From NCBI RefSeq assembly GCF_004768545.1, contig NZ_CP038634.1, positions 372,001 to 436,000 of the forward strand: a DNA stretch of 64,000 nucleotides, given 5' to 3'. The position numbers were made by a program, and so were the translations under genes. Shown here one piece after another: positions 10,367 to 18,714 of this stretch. Positions within the stretch are counted from its first letter, which is position 1. Each line of letters opens with the position of its first letter. This stretch comes from Cupriavidus oxalaticus (GTDB taxonomy: Bacteria > Pseudomonadota > Gammaproteobacteria > Burkholderiales > Burkholderiaceae). The notes below the pieces were generated by a model. The model did no database searches. It saw nothing but the letters and a program-made list of their open reading frames with translations, and was not told where the DNA came from.

Positions 10367-11326
10367 ATGTCCACGCCAACCTCCCTGCCCCGCTATGTCG
10401 TCTTTGGCGAAGCCCTGACCGACATGGTGCGCCAGCCCGACGGCAGCTGGCTGGGCCTGCCTGGCGGCTCGTGCTGGAACGTGGCGCGCGCCGGCGCGCG
10501 GCTGGGCCTTGCCACCGCATTCGCCGGCGCCGTCAGCCAGGACCTGTTCGGCGACGACCTCGCCCGCGCCAGCGCCGCGGCCGGGCTCGATACGCGCTTC
10601 CTGCAGCGCGTGCCGCACTCGCCCTTCCTTGCCTTCGTCGCCTCGCGCCATCCGCCGCAGTATTTCTTTGTCGGCGACGACAGCGCCGACCTGCACTTCG
10701 ATGCCGCCGCGCTGCCCGCCGGCTGGCGCCAGGCGGCAGAAGTCGTGCATTTCGGCTCGATCAGCCTGGTGCGCCAGCCGCTGGCCGCACGGCTGTGCGA
10801 AGAGGCCACCCAGGCTGCGCAGGCCGGCAAGCGCATCGCCTTCGATCCCAACTTCCGCGACCTGATGCGCACGCCTGGCTACGCCGCGGTGCTGGCGCAC
10901 ATGCTGCGCCTGGCCAGCTACGTCAAGATCTCCGACGAAGACCTGGCGGGACTGTTCCCCGGCCTCGACACCTGTGCCGCACTCGCGCAGGTGCGCGCCA
11001 TGGCGCCGGACGCCACCGTGATGCTGACGCGCGGCGCGCAGGGCATGACGCTGTGCAAGGGCGATGTCAGGGTCGAACAGCAGGCCTTGCGCGTTGAAGT
11101 CGCCGATACGGTCGGCTGCGGCGATGCTGCCATGGGCGGATGGATGGCCGGCGTGCTGTCGGGCGCCGCGCACGATCTGGCGGCGCAGGCGCGACTTGCT
11201 GCGGCAGCCGCGGCGGTAGCAGCGACGCGGGCCGGGGCGTATCCGCCGTCGCGCGAAGAAGTCGAGGGCCTGATGAACGCTACGGCAAGAACGCCGGCGA
11301 CAACAACAACCGCAACCCGATCGTAA
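10367..11326 (+). CDS. cbhK: PfkB-family sugar kinase, likely fructokinase
   Basis: A 319-residue ribokinase-fold (PfkB) carbohydrate kinase expected to phosphorylate fructose at C6. The N-terminal substrate region GEALTDMV and the di-glycine LPGGSCWNVA are typical, DPNFR is at 160-164, and the anion-hole/catalytic motif reads D247-T-V-G-C-G-D253, with Cys where Ala is usual. It starts 22 bases after pgi and closes the operon. The symbol is the one I recall for the matching H16 gene and is less sure than the family. The last 15 or so residues (ARTPATTTTATRS) are low complexity and lie antisense to a broken gene fragment, so the natural C-terminus may have been replaced. Confidence 0.85.
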   Translation: MSTPTSLPRYVVFGEALTDMVRQPDGSWLGLPGGSCWNVARAGARLGLATAFAGAVSQDLFGDDLARASAAAGLDTRFLQRVPHSPFLAFVASRHPPQYFFVGDDSADLHFDAAALPAGWRQAAEVVHFGSISLVRQPLAARLCEEATQAAQAGKRIAFDPNFRDLMRTPGYAAVLAHMLRLASYVKISDEDLAGLFPGLDTCAALAQVRAMAPDATVMLTRGAQGMTLCKGDVRVEQQALRVEVADTVGCGDAAMGGWMAGVLSGAAHDLAAQARLAAAAAAVAATRAGAYPPSREEVEGLMNATARTPATTTTATRS

Positions 11327-11450
11327 AAAACCGCTCGCCGGTCCCGCCGCCGAACACATTGCCATAGGTGGTATCGACCTGTACCCGGTCCCGCACGACC
11401 CAGAAGCGCAGGCCCGCCCGGAACGATGGGGTTGTCGCCAATGGAAGCCA
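11280..11450 (-). pseudogene. Possible remnant of an outer-membrane-type protein C-terminus
   Basis: On the minus strand, one frame ending in a stop at 11282-11280 reads FRAGLRFWVVRDRVQVDTTY, then GNVFGGGTGERFFTIGLRLL. This is an alternating polar/hydrophobic pattern like the last strands of a beta-barrel. The same frame hits a stop a short way upstream (near 11495) and there is no credible start, so it looks like a 3' fragment. It fills most of the 319-base gap between the sugar kinase and the next gene and overlaps the kinase 3' end. Nothing else is seen in that gap. Confidence 0.3.
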
Positions 11451-11645
11451 CTGCAGGCAGCGATGCCGCGCCTGCAGCCGCAAGACTGCAGTTGCTCAGC
11501 GCGCCATGGCGGCCCGGGACGATCCCCTTCCGCGGGAATGACTGGAACAACTGTCCACGGATAGCTCCGTTTATCAGAACGGGGCGCAGTGTAATGTCTG
11601 CGTCGGAAGCGGATCAACCCATCTGCGGCATGGATTTCGTGCTGG

Positions 11646-12617
11646 TCAGGAACCGGCCTTGTAGTTGGTTTCCTTGACGATGCGGGCCCAGCGGGCCGTG
11701 TCTTCGGCGATGGTGGTGGCGAACTGCTCCGGCGTGCTGCCGACCGCCTCATAGTCGATCGCCGCCAGCTTCTCCTTCATCTCCGGCAGCGCAACGATGC
11801 GCGTCACCTCCTGGTTCAGCCGGTTGACGATCTCCTTCGGCGTCCCCGCCGGCGCCAGCAAGCCGGCCCACGAGTTGAACGCCATGCCGTCGAAGCCAGC
11901 CTCCTGCATGGTCGGCACCTGCGGCAGCGCCGGCGATCGCCTGGAGGCAAACACCGCCAGCGGACGCAGCTTGCCCGCCTTGATCATCGCCATCGAGTTG
12001 AACGGATCGATGGTCATGTCTACCTCGCCCGACACCACCGCCTGCATCTGCGGGCCGGTGCCCTTGTACGAAGCGCTGACGACATCGGGAATGCCCGCGC
12101 TTGCCTTGAAGCTCGCGCCGATCAGCTCGATCATGCTGCTGCCTGCCGACAGGCTCAGCGGCCGGGTCTTGGACTTGGCCAGCGCCACGAACTCCTGCAC
12201 CGTCCTGGCCGGCACCGACGGATGCACCACCATCACGAAGCCGATATTGCTGATCAGCGAGATCGGCGCAAAGCTCTTCAGCGGCTCGTAGCCTGCCTTG
12301 TACAACAGCGGGCTGAGCGTCTGCGCGCCGGCGGTGTTGAGCAGCAGCGTGTAGCCGTCCGGCGCCGCGCGCGCAACGATATCGGTGCCGATGATGCCGT
12401 TGGCGCCGGGACGGTTCTCCACCACCACCGACTGCTTCAGCGCCTCGCCCAGCTTCTGCGAGATCAGCCGCGCCACCACATCCGTGGCGCCGCCAGGAGA
12501 GAACGGCACCACCATGCGGATCGGCTTGCTGGGATAGGTATCGCTCCAGGCCAGCGTGGGCAGGGTGCCCAGCACGGCGGCACACAGCAGCGCGCGGCGG
12601 CGCAGGTTGACGGTCAT
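11646..12617 (-). CDS. Bug/TctC-family periplasmic solute-binding protein
   Basis: A 323-residue tripartite tricarboxylate transporter receptor of the Bug family. The signal peptide ends near LAWSDTYPSKP. The mature protein starts with PIRMVVPFSPGGATDVVARL, the ligand-loop signature, followed by VVVENRPGANG and the APDGYTLL segment that mark the family. A GGAG box precedes the ATG at 12617. No TctA or TctB membrane gene is beside it, which is usual in Burkholderiales where orphan Bug genes are abundant. It probably binds a small carboxylate, but the ligand cannot be predicted. Its promoter side holds several A/T-rich palindromes. Confidence 0.9.
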   Translation of the reverse strand: MTVNLRRRALLCAAVLGTLPTLAWSDTYPSKPIRMVVPFSPGGATDVVARLISQKLGEALKQSVVVENRPGANGIIGTDIVARAAPDGYTLLLNTAGAQTLSPLLYKAGYEPLKSFAPISLISNIGFVMVVHPSVPARTVQEFVALAKSKTRPLSLSAGSSMIELIGASFKASAGIPDVVSASYKGTGPQMQAVVSGEVDMTIDPFNSMAMIKAGKLRPLAVFASRRSPALPQVPTMQEAGFDGMAFNSWAGLLAPAGTPKEIVNRLNQEVTRIVALPEMKEKLAAIDYEAVGSTPEQFATTIAEDTARWARIVKETNYKAGS

Positions 12618-12669
12618 GGGGCTGTCTCCGGTTTGCGGGCTATGCCAGTTCAGGGCCAGCCCTACTGTT

Positions 12670-12705
12670 ATTCATGATAATAAATCATATTTTATGTTCA
12701 TGAAT
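12670..12705. promoter_or_regulatory. A/T-rich palindromes upstream of the Bug gene
   Basis: Within 36 bases there are ATTCATGA (12670-12677) and its reverse complement TCATGAAT (12698-12705), the palindrome TTCATGAA (12697-12704), and ATGAT/ATCAT arms around AATAA (12674-12688). They lie 50-90 bases before the minus-strand start at 12617, the right place for an operator and promoter. The regulator is unknown. Confidence 0.4.
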
Positions 12706-12957
12706 TTCACCGTCAACTGAGGGTATGTGCGGACGACGTTGACCACCTCGCGAAACCGCCCAAGCAAAAACCTTGCCAATCATCCCTGCTCCAAGCTGGG
12801 TGTCTCTTTCCACTCCCAGTTTGAATCCCTACGCGCTGATCGCGACAACGGTCGCGCATCGACAACCAACTCCCTGCCTCGCCTTTTGCGACAACGCTTT
12901 CCGGCACATGACCGTGCCACGCGAGCGAGCTGGCGAAAGCCCATGACGGGGTTACAG

Positions 12958-12983
12958 GGCTATGTGCGGTACCGCACATAGCC
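12958..12983. repeat. 26-base perfect palindrome
   Basis: The arm GGCTATGTGCGGT is followed immediately by its exact reverse complement. Part of the arm, TATGTGCGG, occurs again at 12724-12732. It has no spacer, so a dimeric protein site or the scar of a mobile element is more likely than a terminator. Confidence 0.6.
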
Positions 12984-13025
12984 GATCCATTGGTCATCCT
13001 GCGGCCCCTACAAATTAATAGCGAA

Positions 13026-13042
13026 AGGGCCCGTCGGGCCCT
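13026..13042 (+). terminator. Short GC hairpin, terminator-like
   Basis: AGGGCCC and GGGCCCT pair around a GTC loop. It is followed by CTTGCAAG rather than a T run. As there is no gene ending immediately upstream on the plus strand, it may be a remnant or part of the peroxidase leader. Confidence 0.3.
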
Positions 13043-13170
13043 CTTGCAAGGCTGCATGCCAACTCCTGAGGGACAGGCAGCAATGCTGGCGGGAGGCGGC
13101 CTGTTGACGCATGGAATACGACAACGCCGCTCGAATTCATGGGGTGCAATTGCCTACGGTGAGGGGAGAT

Positions 13171-15174
13171 ATGATCAACAACATCAGTAGTGGCCGAGCC
13201 ACGCCAATGCTCACGGCTGCCATCCTGGCTGCCGCACTAGGCCTAACGTCGCGCACGCCGCAGGCCCAGGTGACAGACCCACTGGCGGGTCTGCGTTCGC
13301 TCAAGACGGTTACGGTTCCCGGTCCGCCTGCCGAAGTCTTGGACGAGTTCGTCAAGGACAAGGCGGCCGCCATCCAGCTCGGAAAGGCGCTGTTCTGGGA
13401 CATGAAGGTCGGCAGCGACAACAATACCTCTTGCGCAAGCTGCCACTTCCATGCCGGCGTCGATAACCGCATCACGAACCAGCTTTCTCCAGGTTCAGGT
13501 GCGCCCGGCACCGATAGAACCTTCCAGCTGGGGCGGCCCAACTACACCTTCAAGCCGGAAGACTTTGGGTTCACCAAGCATGTGGACGTGAACCAGCCGC
13601 AGCCGCAACTCTCGAACGTCAACGAGGTTTCCGGCTCGCAGGGGGTGTTCACGGCCAACTTCATCGACTTTGGCACAGGCAGCACGGGCGATGCCTGCGC
13701 CAATGTTTCCGATGACATCTTCCACGGCGGCTCGGGATTCAACATCAACGGCATCAACACGCGGCAGGTGACCGGACGCAATACTCCTTCCGTCATCAAC
13801 GCGGTATTCAATTTCCGCAATTTCTGGGATGGGCGCGCCAACAACATGTTCAACGGCGGCGACCCGTTTGGCATGCGCAATCCATATGACCTTGTGTGGA
13901 AAAGTGAAGGTGGCGTCCTCAGGCAAGTCAAGCTGGCAATCCCTGGCGCGTCCCTGGCGTCGCAAGGTAGCGGCCCTCCCCTGAGCTCGGTCGAGATGAG
14001 TTGCAATGGACGGTCATTCATGAAACTCGGCAAGAAGCTGCTCGGCCAGCGTCCTTTGTCAGGCCAGGCGATCGCGGCGGATGACAGCGTACTTGGCCCC
14101 CTGGTGATATTACGCAACAAGGATCAGGTACCGACCTACTCCGAGATGATCAAGAAGGCATTCCGCTCCCAGTATTGGAATTCGCCGACGCTCTTGAAGA
14201 TGTCGGCTACGGATGAGGCGAAATTCGCCTCGATGGATTTGTCGCCCCGCCACGTCAAGCGGAGTACCGGGAAGTTCGAGGTAAGCCAGATGGAAGCCAA
14301 CTTCGCGCTCTTCTTCGGCCTCGCCGTTCAGCTTTACGAGTCCACCTTGATTGCCAACGATACGCCAGTCGACCGCTACCTCGATGGCCAGACCGGGGCC
14401 CTGAATGAGCAGCAGTTGCGTGGCGCCAGGATCTTCACCGGCACAGGTCGCTGCAGCCGCTGTCACTCGGGCGCTGAGCTGACCGCCGCCTCATTCTCCA
14501 GCGTGACCGCGCAGCGGCTCAGGCGGATGCCGATGGGTGACGGGCTCGAAGCGGTCTATGACAATGGCTTCTACAACATCGGCGTGCAACCGACCGCAGA
14601 AGATCTCGGCGTAGGCGGGCTGGACCAGTTCGGCAATCCGTTGTCCGAAACGCGGATGGCGCAGCAGGGCAAAACCCATTTGCTGGGGAACGGCTTCGAT
14701 GCCACCAAGGAAACCACAGTCGGAACTGAACAGCGGGTGGCGGTTGACGGTGCCTTCAAGACACCAAGCCTGCGCAACCTGGAGTTTACCGGCCCCTATT
14801 TCCATAACGGCGGCAAATCTACCCTGATGCAGGTGGTCGACTTCTATAACCGTGGCGGCGATTTCGGGGACGTCAACAGGGCTAACCTGGACCGGGGCAT
14901 TACGCCGCTCGGCCTGAGCGAGACGGACAAGCAAGACCTGGTGGCTTTCCTGCTAGCCCTGAGTGATGACCGCGTTCGCTATCGCAAGGCGCCGTTCGAC
15001 CACCCCTCGCTGTGCGTCCCCCAAGGGCATAAGGTCGGCGATTCCGGGGCCCTGCTGCAGGACGGAAGCACCGGGAACGGCGTAGACAACACGGAGTGCA
15101 TTGGCGCGGTGGGCGCGGGCGGCGCGAGCAGCGGCCTCAAGCCGTTCCTCAACCTCGATCCGTTCCAGCGCTAG
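13171..15174 (+). CDS. Di-haem cytochrome c peroxidase family protein
   Basis: A 667-residue exported protein with two covalent haem sites, C88-A-S-C-H92 and C428-S-R-C-H432, the arrangement of the CcpA/MauG superfamily. A signal peptide occupies about residues 1-33 (cleavage near TPQAQ). The family segment GAFKTPSLRNLEFTGPYFHNGG, which contains a conserved Met/His region of the C-terminal haem domain, is present. At 667 residues it is about twice the length of classical bacterial peroxidases, with a long insert between the haem sites. The ATG at 13171 has GGGGAGA in front. It stands alone, with long gene-free flanks and more A/T at third codon positions than its neighbours, suggesting transfer. 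Peroxidase activity versus a MauG-like oxidation role is undecided. Confidence 0.85.
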   Translation: MINNISSGRATPMLTAAILAAALGLTSRTPQAQVTDPLAGLRSLKTVTVPGPPAEVLDEFVKDKAAAIQLGKALFWDMKVGSDNNTSCASCHFHAGVDNRITNQLSPGSGAPGTDRTFQLGRPNYTFKPEDFGFTKHVDVNQPQPQLSNVNEVSGSQGVFTANFIDFGTGSTGDACANVSDDIFHGGSGFNINGINTRQVTGRNTPSVINAVFNFRNFWDGRANNMFNGGDPFGMRNPYDLVWKSEGGVLRQVKLAIPGASLASQGSGPPLSSVEMSCNGRSFMKLGKKLLGQRPLSGQAIAADDSVLGPLVILRNKDQVPTYSEMIKKAFRSQYWNSPTLLKMSATDEAKFASMDLSPRHVKRSTGKFEVSQMEANFALFFGLAVQLYESTLIANDTPVDRYLDGQTGALNEQQLRGARIFTGTGRCSRCHSGAELTAASFSSVTAQRLRRMPMGDGLEAVYDNGFYNIGVQPTAEDLGVGGLDQFGNPLSETRMAQQGKTHLLGNGFDATKETTVGTEQRVAVDGAFKTPSLRNLEFTGPYFHNGGKSTLMQVVDFYNRGGDFGDVNRANLDRGITPLGLSETDKQDLVAFLLALSDDRVRYRKAPFDHPSLCVPQGHKVGDSGALLQDGSTGNGVDNTECIGAVGAGGASSGLKPFLNLDPFQR

Positions 15175-15713
15175 TGGATGAGCCAGCGGCGATTCGTGCA
15201 GCGCGGGTCCCGCTGACTCCCTGATCCCCCGTGCGGCGGCGCACCGCCGCCGCATGATTGTCGGCACAAACTGTCGTGGCGTGACCGCCATTCCAGTGCA
15301 CGACAATCCAGCAAGACAATGACCAGCGCTGCGACGAAGCGGTGCTGACATTGTCACTGGAGATATATGTCGGTGCCGATTATCGTCTTTACAAGACGGA
15401 CTGCAGGAATTGCCTGTCGTATTTACTCACGACTCGCATCGCCCCTCAACAAGGGCCAGCTTCCGTTATTATCGGCCGACAAAATATTTCCCGACGAAGC
15501 CTACATACACCACCTCGCGCCCCAATAGCATCACGGCTTCCTGATAATCACATGGATTGATTTTTCATTTACTTTCCGGATAGCATGCCGGGCGCGCCGC
15601 GTAGCCGCCTCGATGCTTCGCTGCACGCGCATTGCCCCTCCCGGCGGCATATGCCGACCGGCCCGGAAAATGAAAAAGGTGGAAACATCCACCCGCATAA
15701 AAAGGAGACGTGA
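15175..15713. other. Gene-free region before the purine permease
   Basis: No credible gene is seen. Near the start, GCGGCGG (15233-15239) and CCGCCGC (15244-15250) pair around CGCA, a possible weak terminator of the peroxidase gene but without a T run. Bases 15340-15560 are clearly richer in A/T. The final 70 bases form the permease leader, described separately. Confidence 0.5.
15645..15707 (+). promoter_or_regulatory. Structured leader of the purine permease gene
   Basis: A palindrome CGGCATATGCCG (15645-15656) is followed by an A-rich stretch and then a hairpin with arms GGTGGA (15678-15683) and TCCACC (15688-15693) around AACA. The ribosome site AAGGAG starts eight bases later. Placement right against the ribosome site fits translational control. 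Xanthine-I (NMT1) riboswitches precede purine transport genes in some Burkholderiales, but I cannot confirm a match by eye. Confidence 0.35.
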
Positions 15714-17057
15714 ATGGCACCTTTGCTGTTCAAGGTGGAAGACCGTCCGCCGCGCATTACTACCGTGCTGCTGGCGCTTCAGCATTTGCTCGCCGCCCTC
15801 GGCGGCATTATCGCGGTGCCGCTGGTGATCGGCGGAGCATTAAAGCTGCCGACCGCGGAAATCATTGCGCTGGTGAATGCCGCGCTGATCGGCTCGGGCG
15901 TGGTAACCATTATTCAATGCAAGGGCGTGGGGCCGGTCGGCATCCGCCTGCCGTGCGTGATGGGCACCAGCTTTTCCTTCGTCGGCGCTGCCATCAGCGT
16001 TGGCGCCGAGCACGGCGTGGCCGGCATCCTGGGCTCGGCCCTGGCCGGCTCGCTGCTGATGATCGTCGGCAGCCATTTCATGCCGACCATCCGCAAGCTG
16101 TTTCCCCATACCGTCACCAGTGTGGTCGTCACCATGATCGGCCTTTCGCTGATCCCGGTTGCGGTGGACTGGGCCGCCGGTGGCCGCGGCAGCCCGCAGT
16201 ATGGCGCGGTCGGCAACCTGGCGATTGCGGCCTTCGTGCTGGCGCTGGTGATCGCGATGGTGCAGTGGGGCAAGGGCATGATCTCGGCCTCTGCCATCGT
16301 GATCGGCATCCTGGGCGGCTACCTGCTGTGCCTGGCGCTGGGGCTGGTCGATTTCACGCAGATGCGAAATGCGCCGGTGCTGGCGCTGCCGCAGCCGCTG
16401 CACTTCGGGTTGACGTTCCCGGTGTCGGGCATCGTTGCAATGGCGATTGCCTACCTGGTGACGACGGTGGAATCCACCGGCACCTTCATGGCGCTCGGCT
16501 CGGCCACACAGACGCCGATCACGGGCAACAAGCTGTCGCGCGGCATCCTGTGCGACGGCTTCGGTTCCGCCTTTGCCGCACTGATTTCGAGCCCGCCGCT
16601 GTCCACGTTCGCGCAGAACGTCGGCGTGGTGTCGCTGACCGGCGTTGCCAGCCGCCACGTGGTGGCGCTGACCGGCGTGATGCTGCTGCTGGCCGGGCTG
16701 TTTCCGGTGCTGGGCGCACTGGTGGTGACGATTCCGCAGCCGGTGCTCGGCGGCGCCGGCCTGATGATGTTCGCGATGATCGTCTCGGGCGGCATCAACA
16801 TGCTGAGCCGGATCGAGTTCACGCAGCGCAATACGCTGATCGTGGCCGTGTCGATCGGCTGCGGCCTGGCGGTGACCTTCCGCCCGGAGCTGCTGTCCAG
16901 GCTGCCGCTGTTTGTGCAGGAAGTATTCGGCTCGGGGATCTCGGTTGGATCGCTGGTGGCGGTGACGCTGAACCTGGTGCTGCCGGGCGGCAAGGCTGAA
17001 CATGCTGAGGAGGCGCAGCACGACGAAGGGGCGCAACCTTCCGGCGAACTGGCCTGA
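15714..17057 (+). CDS. NCS2-family purine (xanthine/uric acid) permease
   Basis: A 447-residue inner-membrane proton symporter of the nucleobase-ascorbate (NCS2) family. About 12-14 hydrophobic helices cover nearly the whole length. The family signature region is intact: SSPPLSTFAQNVGVVSLTGV near residue 300 (Q-N-x-G-x4-T-G), and the helix-3-type segment with a His-free GTSFSFVGAAISVG. The pattern resembles xanthine/urate members (XanQ, UacT, PucK) more than UraA. A tail of about 20 charged residues is cytoplasmic. The ATG at 15714 follows AAGGAGACGTGA. It is a single-gene unit, preceded by a structured leader and convergent with the sugar dehydrogenase gene. Exact substrate not determinable. 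Confidence 0.9.
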   Translation: MAPLLFKVEDRPPRITTVLLALQHLLAALGGIIAVPLVIGGALKLPTAEIIALVNAALIGSGVVTIIQCKGVGPVGIRLPCVMGTSFSFVGAAISVGAEHGVAGILGSALAGSLLMIVGSHFMPTIRKLFPHTVTSVVVTMIGLSLIPVAVDWAAGGRGSPQYGAVGNLAIAAFVLALVIAMVQWGKGMISASAIVIGILGGYLLCLALGLVDFTQMRNAPVLALPQPLHFGLTFPVSGIVAMAIAYLVTTVESTGTFMALGSATQTPITGNKLSRGILCDGFGSAFAALISSPPLSTFAQNVGVVSLTGVASRHVVALTGVMLLLAGLFPVLGALVVTIPQPVLGGAGLMMFAMIVSGGINMLSRIEFTQRNTLIVAVSIGCGLAVTFRPELLSRLPLFVQEVFGSGISVGSLVAVTLNLVLPGGKAEHAEEAQHDEGAQPSGELA

Positions 17058-17083
17058 ACGCAACCGCTGCGCAGACGCGGTCG

Positions 17084-17114
17084 GGCCGGATTCGTGTATG
17101 GCACGGATCCGGCC
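17084..17114. terminator. Bidirectional terminator-like hairpin
   Basis: GGCCGGATTCGTG and CACGGATCCGGCC pair over 13 positions (one G-T wobble) around a TATGG loop. It lies in the 78-base gap between two convergent genes, 27 bases after the permease stop. No T tract follows on either strand. Confidence 0.5.
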
Positions 17115-17135
17115 ACCCGTGTGACCAGGGGCGGC

Positions 17136-18617
17136 TTACTGCCCGCCAACGGTCGCATCGACCCGATACACCGCACCACTGGCCGCCGAAGTTCCTGTGT
17201 CCGACAGCACATACAGCGCCTGCCCGGCATCCACGCCAAAGGAATAGACGCTACCGGGGATGGTGACATTCCAGTCGACCTGCTCGGCTGCACCACCGTC
17301 GCGGTACACAAAGCTCAACAGCTTGCCCGTGCACAGGTCCGAATAGAAATAGCGGCCTTGCAGCGCAGCCAGCGCATTGCCCCGGTACACATAGCCGCCG
17401 ACGATGGCGCAGGCGCCGGCTTCATGGCCGTACTCGAACACCGGCAGCGTCAGTCCGGCCGTATCGCAGGTGGCGGCGCCCACGCACGCGGTGCCCTCCA
17501 TGCGGTTCCAGCCGTAGTTCAGCCCGGCGCTGGTGGCCGCCGCGACGTCGACTTCCTCGCGCTGGCCCTGGCCGACATCGGCGATATACAGCAGACCGGC
17601 ATCGAACGAGAACCGCCACGGATTGCGCAGTCCGTATGCCCAGATCTCGCCACGCCTGCCGCTCTGGCCGGCAAACGGGTTGCCGGAGGGAACGCCATAA
17701 GGCTGCCCCGATGCGCCGCTGACATCGATGCGCAGCAATTTGCCGAGCAGCACGCCGAGGTTCTGCGCATTGCCTGACGGATCTCCGCCACCACCGCCAT
17801 CGCCGGTGCCGACATAGAGCATGCCGTCCGTGCCGAACGCCAGCTGGCCGCCGTTGTGGTTCTGGAAGTTGCTGTGCGGGATCGACAGCAATATCGTGCC
17901 TGCGGTGTCCGCAACGTCTGGATTGCCCGCCGACACCTGGTAGCGCGCAATGGTGATGGCGCCGTTGTTATCGGTGTAGTAGACGTAGAAGCGGCCGTTG
18001 CTGGCATAGCCGGGATCGAATGCCATTGACAGCAGGCCGCGCTCGCCGTCGGTGGTGGTCAGCGCATCGATATTAAGGAAGGGCGTGCCCAGCAGCGTGC
18101 CGTTGCGCACGACGCGGATGCGCCCGGCGCGCTCCACGATGAACAAACGCGCGTCGCCCGCGGGCGCGGTGAGATAGATCGGCTCGGCCAGGCCGCCGGC
18201 CACTTGCGTCAGCGACAGGCGCACCGGCTGTGGCGAGCCATAGACGACGTTAGCCGTGGCGCCCGCGCCAGCGCCGACGGTCACCGACTGGGCCGGTGGC
18301 TGCGGCTGATACTGGCTGGTGCCGGCGAGCACGTCGGCGGCGCTGACGGTGTAGGTGCCGGTGGCAAGATTGGACAAGGTAGTCGACTGGGCGACGGCCT
18401 GGCGGTATTGCCCCGGGCCAGTCACCGTAACCAAAGCCGGAGTGCCGGACGGCAGGCCGGTTACCGTCAACGACAGCGTCCCCGGGCCGCCCGGCCCGCT
18501 GCCACCGCTACCGCCGGCGTTGCCGGAACTGCCCCCGTCGCCGCCACCGCATGCCACCAGACCCAGGCAGCATGCAAGGAACCATTGGCACAGCGAAGAT
18601 CGTATTGAGACTGTCAT
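17136..18617 (-). CDS. PQQ-dependent sugar (glucose/sorbosone) dehydrogenase, lipoprotein
   Basis: A 493-residue protein of the soluble glucose dehydrogenase/Hedgehog-interacting-like beta-propeller family (GSDH). The N-terminus is a lipoprotein signal with lipobox LVAC, then a Gly/Ser linker and a region of about 70 residues that looks like a small carboxypeptidase-regulatory-type domain. The propeller has the family strings YLTAPAGDARLFIVERAG, LLSMAFDPGY, HNGGQLAFGTDGMLYVGTGD and GEIWAYGLRNPWRFSFD. The ATG at 18617 has AGGAG in front and begins the lipobox signal directly. It would oxidise sugars in the periplasm if it binds PQQ, but many homologues are uncharacterised. It stands alone, convergent with the purine permease. 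Confidence 0.88.
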   Translation of the reverse strand: MTVSIRSSLCQWFLACCLGLVACGGGDGGSSGNAGGSGGSGPGGPGTLSLTVTGLPSGTPALVTVTGPGQYRQAVAQSTTLSNLATGTYTVSAADVLAGTSQYQPQPPAQSVTVGAGAGATANVVYGSPQPVRLSLTQVAGGLAEPIYLTAPAGDARLFIVERAGRIRVVRNGTLLGTPFLNIDALTTTDGERGLLSMAFDPGYASNGRFYVYYTDNNGAITIARYQVSAGNPDVADTAGTILLSIPHSNFQNHNGGQLAFGTDGMLYVGTGDGGGGGDPSGNAQNLGVLLGKLLRIDVSGASGQPYGVPSGNPFAGQSGRRGEIWAYGLRNPWRFSFDAGLLYIADVGQGQREEVDVAAATSAGLNYGWNRMEGTACVGAATCDTAGLTLPVFEYGHEAGACAIVGGYVYRGNALAALQGRYFYSDLCTGKLLSFVYRDGGAAEQVDWNVTIPGSVYSFGVDAGQALYVLSDTGTSAASGAVYRVDATVGGQ

Positions 18618-18714
18618 GATGCGCTCCTGCCACCCCGGCGCCAGATACAACGCAAGAACCGCTCCATGGCGGGCAACGTAGCCAGCCCTACCCCTTACCC
18701 CCTATCACCCCCTA

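Larger units (their letters stand above)
12706..13170. other. Intergenic stretch without a convincing gene
   Basis: The sequence is less GC-rich than its surroundings. A 115-codon minus-strand frame (12713-13057) exists but has no family resemblance, ribosome site or G/C-ending codon pattern, so I do not call it. The stretch holds a 26-base perfect palindrome and a 7-base-stem hairpin, listed separately. The last 21 bases contain GGGGAGA, the likely ribosome site of the di-haem peroxidase. Confidence 0.5.

Noticed and set aside
12713..13057. Minus-strand frame of 114 codons in the gene-free region
   Set aside because: No ribosome site, no family match and a codon pattern unlike the neighbours; it also runs through the 26-base palindrome.
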